A DNA stretch of 64,000 nt from Parascedosporium putredinis (GCA_949357655.1 CASHTG010000012.1:1736001-1800000); one strand, 5' to 3'; positions 35,848 through 47,715 are shown, counted from the first letter of the stretch. Notes: generated from the sequence alone by a model not told the origin. Made by a program: numbers and translations.

Positions 35848-36936
35848 ATGTCTGGACGCGTTCTCGCCCTCGTTCTCGCCGCCGCTTCGGCCGTGCCGGC
35901 CGTCCTAGCCGCCTCAGGCTCGGGCAGCTCAACCAGGTATGGCCAAGACGCCTTGTTTCCCCTTTCCAATCAACAACCACGGCGTTTACCATTTGCTAAA
36001 CACAGTCGATACTGATCTAGGTACTGGGATTGCTGCAAGCCTTCCTGCGCCTGGTCCGGAAAGGCCAGCCTGAACCAAGGCCCCGTCCTCACCTGCGACA
36101 AGAACGACAACCCCATCTCCAACCCCGACACCAAGAGCGGCTGCGACGGCGGCAGCGCCTTTGCCTGCTCCAACAACTCGCCCTGGGCCGTCAACGACCA
36201 GGTCGCCTACGGCTTTGCCGCCACCCACATCGCGGGTGGAAACGAGGGCAGCTGGTGCTGCGCCTGCTACAAGTACGTACTCACCGACAAAGACTAGATT
36301 ACTACCATTGAAAAAGACTAACACTGCTCCTTTCCCCCTCCTTCTTCTAGGTTGACCTTCACATCCGGTCCCGTTGCCGGCAAGACCATGGTCGTCCAGT
36401 CCACCAACACGGGCGGAGACCTCTCCGGCAACCAGTTCGACCTCCAGATGCCCGGCGGCGGCGTCGGCATCTTTGACGGGTGCGCTTCCCAGTTCGGCCA
36501 GAGCCTTCCCGGCGAGCGCTACGGCGGCATCTCGTCCCGGTCGCAGTGCGAGAGCTTCCCCGCCACGCTCAAGGAAGGCTGCTACTGGAGGTTCGATTGG
36601 TTCAAGAACGCCGACAACCCTACCCACACTTTCGAGCAGGTCCGGTGCCCCAGCGAGCTCGTTGCCCGCTCCGGCTGCCGCCGTGCCGACGACGGCAATT
36701 TCCCCGCCTTCCAGCTGCCGGCGACCCCTGCCACAACCTCCACCAGCACCAGCTCTAGCAGCTCCACCTCGACCAAGCCCCCGACCAGCTCCACCTCGTC
36801 CCCGTCGACCGGCGGTGGTAGCGGTAGCGCGGCCCAGTGGGCCCAATGTGGCGGCATTGGCTGGACTGGCGCTACCGGTTGCGTTTCTCCCTACCAGTGC
36901 ACGAAACTCAACGACTACTATTCACAGTGCCTCTAA
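35848..36936 (+). CDS. GH45 endoglucanase with C-terminal CBM1 (secreted)
   Basis: Endo-1,4-beta-glucanase that cuts cellulose internally. Exons 35848-35936, 36021-36272 and 36351-36936 give 308 residues. A 21-residue signal peptide ends AVLA. The GH45 start STRYWDCCKPSC carries the catalytic base Asp33; the acid Asp156 lies in GVGIFDGC, matching Asp10 and Asp121 of the Humicola enzyme. Paired cysteines throughout match the family. A Ser/Thr/Pro linker (about residues 230-272) leads to a complete CBM1 (QWAQCGGIGWTG, with YQC, then YYSQCL at the end) that binds crystalline cellulose. No frame break is seen, so this is one of the few clean genes here. It lies 33 kb from the AA9 gene and acts on the same substrate, but the distance argues against a cluster. 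Confidence 0.98.
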
Positions 36937-37407
36937 TTGGTCACAGACCAAACCCGGCGGAAGATGCAGAGGAGGTAGGGGACGGAAAGGGGGCAGGGTT
37001 GGAAGGAGAAGGAGGAGAGAGTACTGAGGCAATCGGGTTCATCAGTCTTCGCCAAGTGATATATAGATGGAAGGGGGAATCAAGGACATAAAGGGTTTGT
37101 TAATTGTAGATATTCCAAGTCAAGAAGATGACTGTACATAACAACATTTAACCAAAGAAGGGCATCAACTTCGTCTCCTCTTCCTCAAAAATGTAGAGGG
37201 AGGGGTTCGGTTCAAATCAAAATCGTAATCAACAGGCAAATCACCACATCGCAGCAATCCCTCCTTTCCTATTTCAGCTTTGTTGGAAGAATTACTTTCC
37301 ATCTTCACTTTCCGTCTTCTCTTCTCTTTGCTTCCATGTCAGTACAGCCCAGACGCATCAGAGACTAGCGATTGGGGTTTCCCCTATCGGTAGCTTCCCT
37401 CTGCAGC
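36937..37407. other. Convergent 3' ends, GH45 / IDO
   Basis: GA-rich sequence follows the GH45 stop at about 36968-37025. No gene is seen. Confidence 0.5.
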
Positions 37408-38920
37408 TTAGTAGTTGCAAATACCACCGCCTTCTTCATCAAGCTCCCAAGCCCCGGCCAGGCCATTGGCGCCATGGTCGATCGGGGCCGCACTGCCCTC
37501 CGGCACCGACTGCTCCGGCATCTTCAAGATCTCGTCATGGGTGTCCGACTTGATCTTCTTGTTCATGAAGCTGCGGGTCCACTCGGCAATAGCTGGCTCG
37601 CCGGTTTCATCGCGAGCTTGCTTCAAGAACGGCAACAAAGCAGTACCGCCGGTGCCGGTGAGGTTCGACTTCTTAGCCCCATCAGGCTCCTCCCCACGGC
37701 GAGGACCCTGCTGCTGGCTCCTGGAGCTGGCGGTGGCAAGGTTGAGGCGCTGGCGCGTTGCGACGGGGCTTCTAGACCGGCTCCGGGCGCGAGCCTCGCG
37801 AGCCTTCATCACGACAAACCTGGTGACGATGGCAATGTGCTTGTCTCGGAAAGCGCTAAGCATGGCGAGACAGGCATCATAGGCCAGGCAAAGATCGGGG
37901 TCGTCGGTGCGCGACTCGACATAGTCGCGAATGTTGGCGACCATCTCGACATCGTTCAGGAAGCGCGCGTGATCCTTGGGCATGTACTGGCGCATCTCAC
38001 TGATGAAATTGTGTCCCGAGGCGCTACCCGTTTTACCGGCGCCGGGCCCGGCAGGACGCTTTTCTCCAGTGGGGCGGTGCTGGATCCCCAAAATGATGTC
38101 GAAGAACTGGATCAAGCTACTTTGGGCATTGCTTCCACCGCTGTAGCATCGATAATCAACGTTGCCATCGGCATCTTCGTACATGACGCCATGAGGGAGA
38201 CCAGCGTCGGCCATGTTCTTGGTACCGGCAAGGAAGGGGCGGATCCTGTGATAGAAGATGGACGGGTCGCAGCTCTCATGGATACGCTGAAGAATCGCCG
38301 TCAGGTCAGTGAGGCGCTCAGCAAAGGCACGAAGGCAGCGCGTGACGGTTTTAGCGTCGTCGCGGCGTGCAGCGGCGATGGCGGTCATCATGATGGGGAT
38401 AATGGGGCTCCTCGCGCCTCAATGGCGACCGAGACGAGGTAGAACCAAGACTCGTCGAGAGAGCCGGTGAAGGTGACCAATGTGGCCAAGTTCTCCAGAT
38501 CATCGATGGGCTCATCGGTGAAGATGGGCTTGAAGTTCCAGAGACAGAGGCCGGCGTAGGTTGCAATGGGGGCAAGCCAAGCCGCTTCGACACCTCGATC
38601 AAGGGCACAGAGATGGCGGTTGGCAAGCGATCTGCGGGCGTGTCACCGCCCCAGATGTAGGCATGGGCCATGAAGCAGAGGATCGAATACGCCCTACGCC
38701 ATTCTGCGTCGTGCTCCAGGCCAATGGTGGAGAGAACGGGCAGACGATCAACAACGGGGCGGATCCGGCGGCTCAGGATGAGAGCCTGAAGTTCGGCGAC
38801 GATTGCTTCCCACTTATGATAGTAGGGATCGGGGAGTCGAGTCAAGGGGATGACATCTGGCAGAAATCCCGAAGTTGGAGAGATTCCATAGTCGCCGAGG
38901 ATGGGGATAGCAGGGAGCAT
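37408..38920 (-). CDS. Indoleamine 2,3-dioxygenase, two frame breaks
   Basis: Haem enzyme that opens the indole ring of tryptophan, the first step of the kynurenine route to NAD. A single exon of about 504 residues starts MLPAIPILGDYGISP. Family marks: HAYIWGG, GLPPIATYAGLCLWNF, the signature GGSNAQSSLIQFFDIILG, then EMRQYMPKDH, and the region of the proximal haem His in FRDKHIAIVTRFVV. A basic Ser/Arg/Gln-rich insertion (REARARSRSRSP through SRSQQQGPRRGEE) interrupts the end, as in other fungal IDOs. The frame breaks twice, at plus-strand GGGGG 38568-38572 and GGGG 38404-38407; one extra G in each joins the halves exactly. The N-terminal half is read from about 38573 up to the start, the C-terminal half below 38404. 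Confidence 0.96.
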
Positions 38921-38948
38921 AATTTGGCTCGAGGAGAGTATGTGACGT

Positions 38949-38970
38949 ACACACACACACACGCACACGC
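38949..38970. repeat. CA microsatellite in the IDO leader
   Basis: AC dinucleotide run interrupted by GC, located 30-50 bases upstream of the IDO start codon on the minus strand. Confidence 0.8.
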
Positions 38971-39935
38971 AGAGACAGTTGAGACAGACACAAAGACACA
39001 GGTTACACGGTTGGGGCCTGCTGGGTGGTCCTGTGCCGGATGCTTGTCTGGTTTCGAGGAGGAGCTGATAATGTGAGGCGAGTGTAGCGCAGATTGCAGC
39101 GTCGGTGCAGCAGAGCTGAGAGATGAGCGCGGAAGTGTAGTCGTGACAGAGCTGGTTGTGCCGGTTGGCTAGAACGATGAGGGTATCGAAAGTCCTGACG
39201 CAAGGAGTATGCAGATGATTGTTCCGCGATACTCCTCAGCCGTGCGAGATATCTGGTGGATGGACCATGCGATAACGTTGAGAAGCACAAGACGAGTGTC
39301 AAGGACGAGTCTCTGGGAGAGAACAAACAATCGGGTGGGATATGGATATGGGGGTGTAGGTGGTTAGGTGGGTGGGGTGGTGAAAGTGAGGCGTGAGAGA
39401 GGGCGTCGGCGGTTTATAAGGCGAGAGTACAGAAACACAGTATAGGCGCAGCACAGCAACAAGAAGTTTTCAAGTCGCGAAAGCTGTCAAGTGGGGCCTT
39501 CCTCAAGCGTCTAAACTAAATAGACCAGACACGGACAGACCACAAGAGAGAGAGAGAGAGAGATGTGGAGAGGAAAGGGAAAGTGCAAAGGGGAACTTGG
39601 AAACGCTAGAGTTGTCGAGGTGTGGCGGAAAGAGCGATTTTTATTATCCACCCCAATCCCACTTTTACGATTAATAACAACCGAACCTGGACGAACGGGC
39701 AGGCCATCGAGTTCCCCGAGCCAAGGTGTGTGCCTGCGACGACCGACGGCTACTATGGTCTTAGTCGGATTGGCTTGTTCTCCGATGACTAGAAATTCCT
39801 GTGCGAAGACGGCGTCCTTGCCTCGTTGTATCCGTACTCTTGGTCGCTTGGCCGCGCATTTCCCCTCCCCACCCACCCACGCGGCAAAGGGATCTGAAGC
39901 GGACGTGGGACGTGGGTGGCCGCTTGGACCGGGGG

Positions 39936-40075
39936 TGGGTTCAAAAGAACCCAAAAAAGAGGGGAGGGCAAGGGAAAAGGGAAAGAAACATAAGAAAAAC
40001 AGAAAGAGGAAAGGAAAAAAAAAAGAAAACCGGAAAAGGAAAAAGGAAAAAGGAAAAAAGGAGGGAGTTTCCGAA
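39936..40075. repeat. Purine-only tract with GGAAAAA units
   Basis: A nearly pure A/G stretch on the plus strand, including four tandem GGAAAA(A) units at about 40031-40060. It explains the long apparent frames across this segment. Such mirror-like purine tracts can adopt triplex structure; that is only a possibility here. Confidence 0.75.
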
Positions 40076-42026
40076 TACCCCGGCGAACCACGGAGGGGAA
40101 CCCCTCCCTCTCCTTCGCGCAGAAGGAGAAAAAAACACGCGAGAAAACTATCCGCTAGGTTATTCCCGGATAGCCCGAAATGCGGAATGGCCGCAAGGTA
40201 TTCGAACCTTGACACGGATCTACACGTTGGCCTCCTCGAGAGGTGAGGCACCTGATCAGGGCTGGACGCAAAGAAGTCAGAGTGAGATCAACTGATCCTT
40301 GGCCCGCGGCTGCCAACGGAGAATCCACAGGCAAGACAGGGAAATGGGCGACTCGACCACCACCCCACCATCAAGGTCATCATTGACGCCCTTCACGAAG
40401 CAGACATCGGCTTGAGGATCTGTGTTAATAAAGTACCGCTGCAGGGAAAGGGAAAAAAAAAGAGAAGAAAAGTGGGTTCTGGCTCCAGGGTGGGCTGTGG
40501 CGTGAAGCGAGTCAACGACAGTCAAGAGTACCACTCCGAACGACAGGTACTTCAAGCAAACCTCAAGCCAACCGGTCGCTTTTCCAGAGGAAGGGTAGCC
40601 AATTGGCAAGTAGACAACGACGAGAGCCACCAATTGATTATTCTTGTACCTACCTCTGCCGACGTGAGGGACAATCGAGGCTTGTCACTTGTGAATCTTT
40701 CTATACGCCATTGTGACAGGGTACATTGGATCACCGACATCCATCCATCAAAGATGTCTGGTGTGGCTCGTCCCCGTCCAGTGGAATCCAATCGCGTGCT
40801 CCTGAACTAGGTTTGGCCATCTCGTCCTCAATGTTCATTCTTCCTTCACTTCCCTCTCAGCGAATAGGTACCGTGCCGTCGAAGAATACCTAAGTAGCCT
40901 TAGGGTGTGCGGCAATAATAATAATAATTGCGCTTATGTGCACCATTTCCCCCTCCGATGCTTTCATTCCTTCTACAGATAGTCTAGGGAGTGCGCTCGG
41001 AAAATTTTCTAAGAGAGCCTGTCCACAAGGTCCTCCGTCCAACCGGGCAAGTTGTGAAAGCGAATGGAAACGTCAATGATGGTACGGATCTGGCTCACCC
41101 TAACTTGAAACTACAAGAATACGGTAAATTATACGTATATCTAGGGCCTGGGAATCCTCCATTGGAAACAAACCAAAGAAGAGGGGGAGGAAGGCAAGAA
41201 ACCTCGGGGACCTAGAGTCAAGAATCAAGAATGACTTTCGAGGCATGGTTCCCGCTCCCCGCCACCAACTTCGATGTTGCGTTTGCGCACTCCGGTGCGC
41301 TCCGATCATGCTCCGGTTCAAGCCCTCGATCCCTTCCACTCCTTCCTTGATTGTATACGACCTCCCACTCATTCCGTCTAGAAATAACGGTAAATATGTG
41401 GGCAGCTTCGTTCTAATTGGCACTCGCTTCTTTCCTCTTTTTCTTGATGCTCAACAGCCCCCAAAAGGGCCTATAGCCATGACCAAAATCTTAAGGCTGC
41501 GGTGTTTCCGTTCTTCCTGGTGGTTAGGGAGCTCCTCGATGGTGCCTCTAGCGTGCCCGTTTCAGGATGCAATCCTGCTGATTTTTGCTATTCCCGTTGC
41601 TTAAAGTGATGGCAGACGTCGGTGATGATGTGCCCACCTAATCTGATCGACCCTGATGGGGTGGGCGATTGACTGCGGGAGTAATACAAAGATTGAAGTA
41701 ATTTGATCTAATAATACTGCATTAATATTCGACTGACAAAATTGATGACTGCTCACAAGTTTTTCGAGGAGCCGTTAGTTGCAAGTGGGGGAACCGAACC
41801 GGGAGAGGGGAGAAGAAGCCAGTGGTCCAAGCTTTTCGAGCTTGCTTTCCCATGACGAAACGCCAGGGCCTGAGCCTGCCCTGCACGACAAAGCACCGAG
41901 CATCAAGACGACCGACCACACTCTCATAATTGAACGAGCGGTTTTGGTGAACGAACAAGGGAGCTATCCCACCTGCGCATCGCTTTCTTCTCGTCGCCCG
42001 TTCGCTTCCCTCTGCCCTCCCCAGCC

Positions 42027-43974
42027 ATGCCAGTTCCACAGCATGCTTTAAATTGGCTCTATAGCGTCCTCACAAGCGTACGAAGCCCTCCTTCCCCCGC
42101 CTGGAAGCCACAAAGGCACCCGCGCGCGCCGCGCCCTCCCCGCAACGTTCTAGGCCTCGACGTGCTGACTCGGCAAAATGCATCTAGACATACCATGATG
42201 TCAATAGGACATACAACGACGTTGCCCACGCGCTTGCCTTATATCCCACCCTCTCACCGCGAACTGATGTCCACAGTATGGCCCATTCCATCTATCTCCT
42301 TGAGGAGGACCCCCCCGACTCGACGCTGTCCCAAGTGCTCTAACATTTGATCCCTTTAGCATTTAACAACGGCTCCTCGGCCCTCCTAGTGCATCTTTCT
42401 GGCACCCTACCTGTGCTCTTCCGCGGCGCGACCTATCGCTTCCCCGTATCGGTATGGGTACCTCACGACTACCCCAAAGCCGCCCCTCTGGTCTACGTCA
42501 ACCCGACCGAGACCATGGTCGTGCGGCCAGGCCAGCATGTCGATCCGCAGGGGCAGGTCTATCACCCATATCTAGCCGCATGGGCTAGTTTCTGGGATGT
42601 AAGTATCCTCATCCGCCGTTCTACCTTGCTACCCTCTGTGCCTTACCTTTTGTTTGGGCCGGATATCCTAACTGCCCACCTAGAAATCGACAATCTCCGA
42701 CCTCCTCACTATTCTTACCGACGTATTTGCCAAAGAGCCCCCGGTTATCGCCCGCCCACCGCAAACACAGCAGACGCCCCAGCGCCCCCTCCGGCCAATC
42801 CTCAGTCCCCCAACCCGCTCCGACACCGCCTCAGACGTTTGATCATGCGACGACTCAGCAACCTTATCCGACAGGAGCCTCTTCGCATGGACCGCCCCGC
42901 CCTCCGAAACCCGGCGCCCAACCGAACCCCGATCCGAGCCCTCCCCCTCCACCGAAACCAGAGTCGCTGCCAAGGCTCCCTCAGATGCCCGTATCGTCCC
43001 ACACCTCTGGCTCCTCGAGGGGTTCCGACCAGCCGCCCCGGCCCCCCCGCCCTGGAAGCATTCCTAGCCACGGTATGCACATGCCGCCCACAGCCTCTCC
43101 GGATCCTACGAATCAGTCTCGGTCATCGAGATACGACTCTGCGCCCCCTCTCCCGCACCTCGCCGCGCGCCCTCCACAACATACGGCCCCCCAGCGCACT
43201 TCACTCAACCTTTGGCAACGGGCCCACCCCCGCAGAACCCTCCCACCTGGCAGTCACCCCCGCCATCACAACACCCAACCCAGTCGTTCCCCACCCAGCA
43301 CCAATATGGTGGACCTCCCACGGGGTGCATACTCAACAGCCACCACCCCCTCATCAAATGTACGGGGCCCCGCCGCAGCTACCGCCGCAAAAGAAACAGC
43401 CCCCGCCCGACCTCCTCGATGAGCCTCTCGAGATGAAGATCCAAGAGCAAGGCAATGCTCCCCACCGCCGATTCCTCCCAACCCTGAAAGGGACGCTTTA
43501 CTGCGGCAACTTGGTAAGGCCTTACACCAGGAACGAGAACAGTCTCTCCAAAAGAACGATGCGTATATAGCGGGGCTTCAGGGCCAGCATGCCGCCATGG
43601 TTAACGCCTACAACGCACTGAGCTCGGAGCGATTAGCGCTCGGCCAGCTATCGGCCCTGCTAAACTCTAACGCGGGGATTCTCCGGGAAGCTCTCCGCAA
43701 GGCCGACGCAGTCATCGAGGATTCCCGGCAGCATCCGGAGCCGGATATTGATGAATTACTGGTTGCCCCAACTGTGGTGGCTAACCAGTTGTATACTCTT
43801 GTTGCGGAGGAGCGCGCCATGGGCGATGCAATCTTCATGCTTGGTCGGGCGGTTGAGCGCGGGCGGATCTCACCTGCCGTATTCGCAAAAACGACGAGGA
43901 GTCTGGCACGCGAATGGTACCTCAAAAAGGCCCTGATTCGCAAGGTGGCCACGGGTATGGGCTTGTCGGTATGA
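42027..43974 (+). CDS. VPS23: ESCRT-I subunit VPS23 (Tsg101), several frame breaks in the Pro-rich middle
   Basis: Sorts ubiquitinated membrane proteins into endosomal vesicles. Exons 42027-42077, 42188-42275, 42360-42598 and 42684-43974. The UEV domain is complete: MPVPQHALNWLYSVL, NRTYNDVAHAL, LLVHLSGTLPV, FPVSVWVPHDYP, then VRPGQHVDPQGQVYHPYL, and STISDLLTIL after intron 3. A Pro-rich linker follows. The C-terminal steadiness box runs from HAAMVNAYNALSSERLALGQL to AREWYLKKALIRKVATGMG and the stop at 43972-43974. Within 42740-43480 the frame changes at least four times, always beside C runs, so the linker sequence is unreliable. DLLDEPLEMKI and the coiled coil RQLGKALHQEREQSLQKND are readable in different frames. 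Both flanking domains are clean, which supports one intact gene. Confidence 0.95.
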
Positions 43975-45621
43975 CGCGATGGGCCGTGACCCCAGGATGG
44001 CTTTTCACAAGCCAGCCCCGAAGCAGACAGCAAGAAATCCTACGCCGGCGGGTACACAACCCCGCCGCTAGCAATGCAAAGACATACGAGTTACAGATTC
44101 TAGCGCCCAATGTCCGAATCAAATGCTATATCTTATTGCACTGACGTAGTTCTCCAAACGGTTGGTCACCTCGGATTTGGGTTTAAGCCGCAACCAACCG
44201 AAAAGGCCGACAGAAGGCGATTGGGAGCGAAAGTCGACCTAACGACAATCCCCCTCTTTCTGTCGTGGCCACCGAGAACCTTGGATCCTTTACATTTTCT
44301 CCATCTCTGGCCGCTGTTTACCGGCTTTGCGTGGAAATTGATATTTATTTCTGGGCTAGATTCCGCGCTCCGGATCCGAGAGGTGTGACGATATCGCACA
44401 GCCCGGTATGGGGAGAGTGGATTCGCTCGCAGGAGTATGCGCCAAGCTTCCTAATATCCCTTAACTCGCATCACTTTGCTGGCAGGTACGACGATAATCG
44501 ATGTAGCGTACTTTGTTGACATGCTGTGTCATACATGTATGGGGACTGTGCCAGGTTGGGGATTGTAGACAAACTCCCGTCTTGGCTTTGGGAACCTCTT
44601 GCCCCCAACCCCTGACCCTGGGTCTCGAAATGAGGCTCTTCTTCATCTTATATACATATATCAATTCATGTTCCAAAATCGTAGCTAAAGAGGGTGGATT
44701 TGATTTCGGCATACGTAGACAGCGCGAGAATAGGAGCCATTGTTCAGGGGGATGTTATAAAGAAGTTCAATTCCACCTCTTTTGCGCTAGGGACTCTGAC
44801 TGTTGGTCGTAAGCGGTTGCACCGTCGTGGCTATGGAGGGCCAGCTTTGGTCCTAGCAGAATACCAGTCGATCGCAAAAAGCGCCGGTCAAGGCGCCGGT
44901 GGACAGATGCTATTGGATCTGTTAGAGTCTACGAATTTAGACGAGGGATTGCTCTGTGCCGACTATCAACTGCTGGGAAGGGGACATTCTAGGCTGGCAT
45001 CGGCGCTGTAGTTCGCTCATCATAATCTCTTGCAGCGCGTTCGCGGGAGTATTCCATCTTATAGAGTGTTTATACTATGTGCCTCCGACAATGCGAAACC
45101 AGCTGAGATGGCAAAGCTCCATGTAATATCGACCTCTCGAATCGTAACCGTTTGTCAAGTCTTGCGTTGTACCCGACACAATCGGCGGGATAGGAAAAGA
45201 AGACGCTCGACGATACATCCATGGGTATGAATCAAGTAATCGGGTATCCGAGATGAAGGGCGGACCTTTAGCAAGAATTGCGTTGAACAAGCGATTGGCG
45301 ACGCGTCACGGTCAGAATATACAAAGGGCGGGGGCACTTCAGGACGTCCATGGAAAGCGTGGCATAAAAGCCAAATCTCATCTTCATTAAAACCAAAAAC
45401 AGCACCCGGCTTTTCATGCGACTCTAGGGGTCTCGCCATGCGATCGGGCGGAGATTGTTCTAAGTTGTTACAGATTCTATCGTACAGGTCATGTTGCGTA
45501 TTGTTTTCTCAGTTGGTTTGTATCTCGGGGCAGCGTCCGGCCATTTCGCATCAACATTTATTGCCTGTATCGGCGTTAGCTTTGCAAAGATTGCTACAAT
45601 TGAGAGATGCGAGGAGTCGAC
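43975..45621. other. Gene-free interval
   Basis: AT-richer than its neighbours. Short frames on both strands (for example 44694-45011 plus and 45155-45439 minus) have no recognisable motif. The downstream end abuts the TOM6 stop. Confidence 0.4.
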
Positions 45622-45907
45622 CTACGGAGGAAGGAGGAGCTCGGCCCAGGAGCTAGAGAGAACAGCGACGGCGGCCTTTGACAGAGTTAGCATATGCTCG
45701 ACAACTCCTCGTTTTTCAAATGAAATGGAAGGAGAGGGGGAAAGAAAACGGCCGGAGGGAAACATACGCCGAAAGCGACGAGGCTGCGAACAAGGGGGCG
45801 TTCTCGGGCGAGGTCAAGGTGCTGTAGGTGCTGGAGAAGAAACCCTCAGGCTCGGGGCTGTAACCGCCACCGCGCTGGACAACGATGCGCTGCTGCTTGG
45901 GAGACAT
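45622..45907 (-). CDS. TOM6: Mitochondrial outer-membrane translocase subunit TOM6, one frame break
   Basis: Small tail-anchored subunit of the TOM import channel. Two exons, 45907-45768 and 45675-45622, give 64 residues. The start MSPKQQRIVVQRGGGY, the block SSTYSTLTSPENAP and the C-terminal membrane segment AAVAVLSSSWAELLLPP with an immediate stop fit fungal Tom6-type proteins as I know them. The intron has GTATGT and an AG acceptor. The frame breaks at the plus-strand GGGGG 45794-45798. One more G turns the unrelated tail of exon 1 into PLVRSLVAFG, which runs straight into AAVAVL across the intron. An open frame on the plus strand (45491-46108) overlaps it and is not a gene. The assignment to Tom6 rather than another small Tom protein is by resemblance. 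Confidence 0.85.
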
Positions 45908-46881
45908 TTCGGCGATTTCGGTAAGAGTCTGGTCTTGATGTCTAGAGATGGGGTCGTGCGAAATAGATTTGACGCGGATGGGGTTGGTAGATGGATAAGT
46001 GATCTCAAAGTCGTGATTCTGTTGTTCGTGTCTCCTTCAATGGAAGCTCAGGCCCGAAAAAAAACGAACAAAGTCCAACGGGTAGTTCCGTCATCTGGCT
46101 CAGCTTAAAGGAGAAAATGGTTAACCGACATTTAGCCGAAGGAGTTGTCGAGTAGGGGTCGGCGGGGTCTTCCGGCCTGTCCCTCCATCGGGCATGGCCT
46201 AAGCCACCGAGAGGCTCGCCACAAGTCTCACCACTTTCTCCCGCGATTGACGAACGGCTTGCCTGGCGTTCGGTCAACTGATCGAATCACGTTCCTAGTA
46301 TTTGGGCAATTGATTTGAGGCGAGGGTGATTTTGGAACGCCCCTAGTACCAATCTTGCAATCTTACTTTCCTGCCACTGTCAATATGTAAACTATTGGGG
46401 GTGAAGTCTGATAGAAGGTTGGCAGATGAATTGTAGATTTCCCCATTATTATATACACCATTCCCTCCCACCTACCCAGCAAGCTCCTTGTCGTCTTGAT
46501 CTGCATGACATTTTGATGTAACACCCACTGACAAGCTCCCCAATACCAACGACATCCACTCATCTTTAACACGCTTACCTGAGCTAGACTTGGCCCAGGC
46601 GATCACATCCCACATACCATCTACCAACTTCAGCCATCAGCGCTCACCTCTCTTCGGGATTAAACAATACAATTTCGTTCCACAACCTCTTTACACCATT
46701 CAATAGCTTCCCCAGTCCTCGCAGACAAATTCCATTTCCACCCCGCCCCCACCTTTATCCGCGTAACACAGCCGCCCACGCTCCCACGCTGCCACCACGT
46801 CTCCGTCGCCATATCGACAACCAACATGACAGAGACCCAACGGACCGAATCGGGGGTTTCCTCCCTCCAACCCCAAGTAGC
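45908..46881. other. Divergent space, TOM6 / conserved protein
   Basis: Contains both 5' regions. No other gene is seen; the frames at 46005-46277 and 46363-46572 (minus) are not recognisable. Confidence 0.4.
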
Positions 46882-47715
46882 ATGCCTTCCCCCACAATCC
46901 CTCTCAACACGGTAGCTCCTCTGCCACCCTCTTCCTCTCTGACCTGCCCCACCCGAGAAACCACGCTCTGCGTCCGGGCTCCAACAAAGAGGACATGGTA
47001 CGGAACTACGCATCGGGAAAGCTTATGCAAGTGTCCCGCCGCTATGTTAAGAAGTTTGGCACACCAGAAGCTGGCGAAGAGCTCACTGGCTACCAAGACT
47101 TCTCTCAGCTATGCAAGGACCTCGATGCAGTCATCAACGTCCTCTGGCTGTCTGGCACCCGTAAGTAATGCCCCCGCCCCGCCCCCCTCTGGGGATGCAT
47201 GGAGGAACGTGGATCAACGACGAATAATCGTAGATATACATATATATATATGCCTGTCGGAAGCTAACTGCGACTACGAATAGCAAGCCTCCAAATCCAA
47301 ATACTTTTGCGCATTGCCAGCGAGTTCACAGAGTATGTACCCGCCTTTGCGCCTGAGCCAGATGCTACCCTCCGGCTCCTCAGGAAGCTGGACCACTGCT
47401 TCGCAAGCCTCGCCATTGGCCAGGATCTCATCACCATGGAGGCCCTTCCCGGCTTCGAGGCAGGCCTCGTGGGGGCATGACGACCACCGACATGGTTCGG
47501 TGCCGAAGCACAGTCGAGTCTACTAGGTCCCTCCTTTTTAGATTACTCGGCGATGCCTTTGAAGACGATCCGGGGCTTGGGGAGACGAAGACGAAGACGA
47601 AGACGAAGAAGACGAGTCAAGAGCAACGAGGCAGCGAAACGTCAACACTGAGGTTGATCGAGTGTACGAAAACACAATAATAGCCATCGGTAACCGGCTT
47701 GGTGATGGTCTGTGA
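46882..47715 (+). CDS. Conserved fungal protein with acidic C-terminal region, several frame breaks
   Basis: I recognise the layout from other filamentous ascomycetes but cannot name a function. Exon 1 reads SNKEDMVRNYASGKLMQVSR, RYVKKFGTPEAGEELTGYQD and LCKDLDAVINVLWLSGT up to the donor at 47161. Exon 2 from 47284 reads PSLQIQILLRIASEF, LLRKLDHCFASLAIGQDL and ALPGFEAG. It then continues as GMTTTDMVRCRSTVEST, an acidic Asp/Glu run coded by GACGAA repeats (about 47583-47612), and the tail VDRVYENTIIAIGNRLGDG with the stop at 47713-47715. The frame breaks at GGGGG 47471-47475 and GGGG 47578-47581, each short by one. A further change between 46882 and about 46975 makes the start uncertain. No signal peptide or membrane segment is visible. 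Confidence 0.75.

Larger units (their letters stand above)
38921..42026. other. Long gene-free interval
   Basis: About 3.1 kb between the IDO and VPS23 start codons. It contains a CA microsatellite, an AG microsatellite (about 39546-39562), a purine tract and AT-rich sequence near 41690-41745. Open frames here are low-complexity or unlike proteins. Confidence 0.45.

Noticed and set aside
1981..36936. AA9 and GH45 as a cellulase gene cluster
   Set aside because: They are 33 kb apart with housekeeping genes between them and no shared regulatory element that I can see.
40190..40215. B-box-like GGTATTCGAACC / GGTTCGAATACC
   Set aside because: Wrong loop length and no A box or acceptor stem on either strand.
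39563..40246. 228-codon plus-strand frame and its antisense partner
   Set aside because: Created by the purine tract; low-complexity Lys/Glu/Arg product without domains.
45491..46108. 205-codon frame on the plus strand
   Set aside because: It is antisense to TOM6, which is supported by splice sites and protein motifs; its own product is unlike any family.
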